A stretch of 7,329 nt of DNA. It comes from Candidatus Woesearchaeota archaeon (lineage in GTDB: Archaea; Nanobdellota; Nanobdellia; Woesearchaeales; UBA10200). Below are positions 5,509-7,329 of the stretch, one piece after another. The stretch lies in contig JAGVZX010000083.1 of NCBI GenBank assembly GCA_018302185.1, forward strand, positions 1 to 7,329. Direction: 5' to 3'. Made by a program: the position numbers and the translations under genes. Under the pieces are notes generated by a model. It ran no database searches. It saw only the letters and a list, made by a program, of their open reading frames with translations, and was not told the DNA's origin. Within the stretch, counting starts at the first letter, position 1, and every line of letters begins with the position of its first letter.

Positions 5509-6045
5509 ATGTTAATTAAAAATAAAAAAAAAGGACAGGCAGCCATGGAGTTCCTGATGACCTATGGTTGGGCAATACTTGTAGTTCTGGGACTAGTGTG
5601 TTCAGCACACCAGATATTTTCAGAAGGAGGTATGCAGATCCAGATCAATAACGGTCTGGGAAATGATATTGCAGTTAAGGAAGTGTCATTCACATCTGAT
5701 ACTGGAGCTATAGGCTGTAAATATACTGCTACATCAACAGGTGACACAGTCCCTGCAGGAGTATCTAAGACATTTAAGATGGCTGCAAGCGGTAATTGTT
5801 CAAAAGCAAAATTAAATGTATACAAAGGCGCAAGGATCAAGGGCAGCTTAAACATAAGATACCTTGATATGCAGACTCAGTTTGAGCACAACCAACCTGG
5901 AAGCTTATTGACTGATGTTGAAGAAGGAAGTTTGCCAGCTGAAACAGCAGCAGCTTCTGCAGCCCCAGAAGATACAACTGGAGGTACACCACCAGCTGAT
6001 ACAAGTGGAGAGAGTGCACCTTCTGAAGAGCCAGTTGCACCATAG
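5509..6045 (+). CDS. Pilin-like secreted protein, class III signal peptide
   Basis: The protein has 178 residues. MLIKNKKKG followed by QAAMEFLMTYGWAILVVL is a class III (archaeal type IV pilin) signal: cleavage by a prepilin peptidase after Gly9 would leave Gln10 as residue 1, and the hydrophobic helix (about 11-30) drives filament assembly or membrane anchoring. A beta-rich domain (about 40-125) with Cys70 and Cys97, a likely disulfide, follows. The tail (about 138-178) is rich in Ala, Pro, Ser, Thr, Glu and Gly and looks like an extended, possibly glycosylated, spacer. From memory, related DPANN pilins have a longer segment between helix and domain; here it is only about ten residues (CSAHQIFSEGG), so the gene may be a shortened variant. 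A GGAGGT ribosome-binding site fixes the start. It is probably expressed alone from its own promoter. Confidence 0.9.
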   Translation: MLIKNKKKGQAAMEFLMTYGWAILVVLGLVCSAHQIFSEGGMQIQINNGLGNDIAVKEVSFTSDTGAIGCKYTATSTGDTVPAGVSKTFKMAASGNCSKAKLNVYKGARIKGSLNIRYLDMQTQFEHNQPGSLLTDVEEGSLPAETAAASAAPEDTTGGTPPADTSGESAPSEEPVAP

Positions 6046-6080
6046 AAGGAAATTATTCCTTTTATTTTTTTCTTTTCTTT
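6046..6080 (+). terminator. Hairpin and T-tract after the pilin-like gene
   Basis: AAGGAA (6046-6051), loop ATTA, TTCCTT (6056-6061), then a long T-rich tract including seven T (6065-6071). It follows the stop codon directly and separates this gene from the convergent gene ending at 6125. Confidence 0.65.
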
Positions 6081-6124
6081 CTTTATCTTATTCTAGCAAT
6101 TTTATAATCCCAATTAAAACAACC

Positions 6125-6973
6125 TTACAATTTAGAAAGCCTCTTCCTTTTTTCTTTCTCTGGTAGAGATAAGTAGTTTTCAGGAGTAACCACTTTTTCA
6201 TTAGATTCAATTTCAAGATTTTGCCTAGCATCTCCGGCAATCTTACCGCCTTTTAGTGCTGCAACCTTATTCTCAACAAATCCTAAAGCATTTTTACTTT
6301 TTGCAATCTTAGTTGTAGAAGCTTCACCAAGCATCGTGAATATCAGCTCTAGATCATCCATATGGTCTCTTAGATTTTCAGTTTTCAAACCTTTGAATTG
6401 CTTATATTCGCTTGGAGTCATGCCAAATGTAGCTTTAGATATTTCTGAAGTAAGAATAGCATATTCAATATTTTCTTTTACGCCTCTTTTGCCCCATTCA
6501 TCTGTAAGCTCATCTCTTACTGCTATGCCACGAACTCTTTTTTCGATCCATTCGTCTGAATAGCCTTTAGCTTTGTAAATCTGCCTCATGCGTTTTTGCG
6601 CTAATTCAGGATTTTCAATTTCTTTAACACGTTCATAACCTACTTTTGCAAGCCAAAGCTTGAATGACTCTGCTTTAGGAGAAGGAACTGATTGTACTAT
6701 CCTAAATGCACCTTCAGTATTAGTACAATTTGCTTCTCTTTTCTTTCCATCGATAGTTATGATTTCAAGGGGGGTACAAATTGTACCCCAGTTGGAACTT
6801 AGAGAAGGGTCCCTTTGCCTCATTTTCTTAATATATTGCTTAGGGTCAACACTTTCTGTAAGCGCAATTATTATATCAACTACAGAGAACCACCATTGAT
6901 CATTATGCCAAGTTTTTCTTATCTTGTTTCCCTGGAAAACAGCTAAAGCTTTATTTGTATCATCTATATCCAT
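6125..6973 (-). CDS. Bro-N / DinD-like protein
   Basis: The protein has 282 residues from the ATG at 6973. A GTG at 6982 lies inside the ribosome-binding site AAAAGGTGAT and is rejected. The Bro-N domain occupies about residues 11-108 (AVFQGNKIRKTWHNDQWWFSVVDII, SPKAESFKLWLAKVGYERV at 98-116). The rest matches the pattern of DinD-type proteins: YAILTSEISKATFGMT, KGLKTENLRDHMDDLELIF, GGKIAGDARQNLE and VVTPENYL. Bro-N is found in phage antirepressors and in many bacterial and viral genomes. The domain is thought to bind DNA, and E. coli DinD is damage-inducible and inhibits RecA filaments. The exact role of this member is unknown. The family is mobile, so horizontal gain is plausible, but the gene has an archaeal TATA box and ribosome-binding site. 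It sits between two pilin-like genes. Confidence 0.9.
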   Translation of the reverse strand: MDIDDTNKALAVFQGNKIRKTWHNDQWWFSVVDIIIALTESVDPKQYIKKMRQRDPSLSSNWGTICTPLEIITIDGKKREANCTNTEGAFRIVQSVPSPKAESFKLWLAKVGYERVKEIENPELAQKRMRQIYKAKGYSDEWIEKRVRGIAVRDELTDEWGKRGVKENIEYAILTSEISKATFGMTPSEYKQFKGLKTENLRDHMDDLELIFTMLGEASTTKIAKSKNALGFVENKVAALKGGKIAGDARQNLEIESNEKVVTPENYLSLPEKEKRKRLSKL

Positions 6974-7024
6974 CTTAATCACCTTTTAACACCTTATCTC
7001 CCCCATTAAATCAGGTAGCAAACC

Positions 7025-7037
7025 AAATATATAAATT
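7025..7037 (-). promoter_or_regulatory. TATA box of the Bro-N gene
   Basis: On the minus strand, GAGAATTTATATATTTGG contains TTTATATATTT (7026-7036). Transcription would start near 7006, with a leader of about 33 bases carrying AAGGTG and then AAAAGGTGAT before the ATG. Confidence 0.6.
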
Positions 7038-7048
7038 CTCTGTGTGTT

Positions 7049-7078
7049 TGTCCAGTGCCTCATACGAATGTCCAGTGC
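7049..7078. repeat. 10-bp direct repeat upstream of the Bro-N promoter
   Basis: TGTCCAGTGC occurs exactly at 7049-7058 and 7069-7078, a period of 20 bp, or about two helical turns. Each copy is followed 3-4 bases later by TACGA. The palindrome GAGAATTCTC (7085-7094) lies just beyond. The pair sits directly upstream of the Bro-N TATA box and looks like a regulator binding site, possibly for autoregulation. Confidence 0.65.
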
Positions 7079-7143
7079 TGTTACGAGAATTCTCATAGAG
7101 TGGAAAATTTAAAGATTCCATTATAGCAAGATTTTTATATCTA

Positions 7144-7156
7144 GTTAATTTATACC
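7144..7156 (+). promoter_or_regulatory. Possible TATA box of the second pilin-like gene
   Basis: AATTTATACC (about 7147-7156) predicts a transcription start near 7176, shortly before the ribosome-binding site. Other AT-rich boxes nearby (TTTTTATATC, GATATATTAAAA) make the choice uncertain. Confidence 0.35.
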
Positions 7157-7193
7157 TCTTCTAAATAAGATATATTAAAAAAAGAGGTATATG

Positions 7194-7329
7194 ATGGCTA
7201 AGCTAGTTTTATGTATAAAGAAGATCAAAAAAAGGATAAGTAGGCAGTTTTCTGATTCTAAAGCGCAGGCTGCTATGGAATATCTAATGATAGCAGGCTT
7301 TGTGATGCTTATCATGCTGCCATTGGTAT
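7194..7329 (+). CDS. Second pilin-like protein, 5' part
   Basis: Only 45 residues are inside the window. A basic N-terminus (MAKLVLCIKKIKKRISRQF, then SDSKA) leads into QAAMEYLMIAGFVMLIMLPL, a class III signal peptide with predicted cleavage before the Gln. The remainder would be exported and anchored or assembled into a filament. An ATG at 7191 is also in frame; the ATG at 7194 is five bases after AGAGGT and fits the spacing seen at other genes here better. The longer, more basic N-terminus differs from the pilin at 5509, so it is a separate family member and not a recent duplicate. The frame is open to the right edge. Confidence 0.85.
   Translation, partial: MAKLVLCIKKIKKRISRQFSDSKAQAAMEYLMIAGFVMLIMLPLV

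Noticed and set aside
5915..6166. 83-codon frame overlapping the end of the pilin-like gene
   Set aside because: It is a frame-shifted reading of the low-complexity tail and the T-rich terminator, ending in Phe/Leu-rich nonsense.
6974..6982. GTG start three codons upstream for the Bro-N protein
   Set aside because: The GTG is part of the ribosome-binding site AAAAGGTGAT; the ATG at 6973 has the right spacing.

Overview
The window looks like part of a small-genome archaeon, most likely a DPANN-type lineage (Woesearchaeota/Pacearchaeota-like). The signs are two proteins with class III (type IV pilin-like) signal peptides of the QAAMEFLMTYGWAIL type, archaeal TATA-box promoters, GGTGAT/GAGGT ribosome-binding sites (one gene looks leaderless), an archaeal-type aspartokinase, and several membrane or coiled-coil proteins without named homologues. 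The lineage is an inference from motifs. No rRNA, tRNA or CRISPR array is visible.

Layout. Positions 2-463 (+) hold the C-terminal part of a coiled-coil protein. Positions 590-1189 and 1296-1928 (both -) encode two five-helix membrane proteins that look like diverged tandem paralogues, each ending in a Gly/His tail. An intergenic region (1929-2231) carries a ~124-nt structured RNA candidate (copy A). Next come an ACT-domain aspartokinase (2232-3584, +) and, convergent to it, a MarC-family membrane protein (3616-4185, -). A second intergenic region (4186-4491) carries a second copy of the RNA (copy B), followed by a secreted lipoprotein alpha/beta hydrolase (4492-5313, +). A pilin-like protein (5509-6045, +) follows a leader with a hairpin. 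A Bro-N/DinD-like protein (6125-6973, -) lies downstream of a 10-bp direct repeat with 20-bp period. A second pilin-like gene (7194 onward, +) runs off the window.

The main discovery candidate is the RNA pair. Copies A and B share a nearly identical core (about 60 nt with two changes). The changes that do occur fall in compensating pairs: the closing helix is GTTGGCATC/GATGCCAAC in A and GTTAGCATC/GATGCTAAC in B, and the inner helix is GGCTC/GAGCC in A and GGTTC/GAACC in B. Each copy has a self-complementary TATA-like box upstream and a T-run after it, and each downstream gene has its own TATA box between RNA and start codon. This fits a free-standing non-coding RNA family better than a riboswitch. 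I do not recognise it as a known class.

The protein genes do not form one pathway. They are mostly single genes in divergent or convergent arrangement, weighted to the cell envelope: paired membrane proteins, MarC, a lipoprotein hydrolase and two pilin-like proteins.
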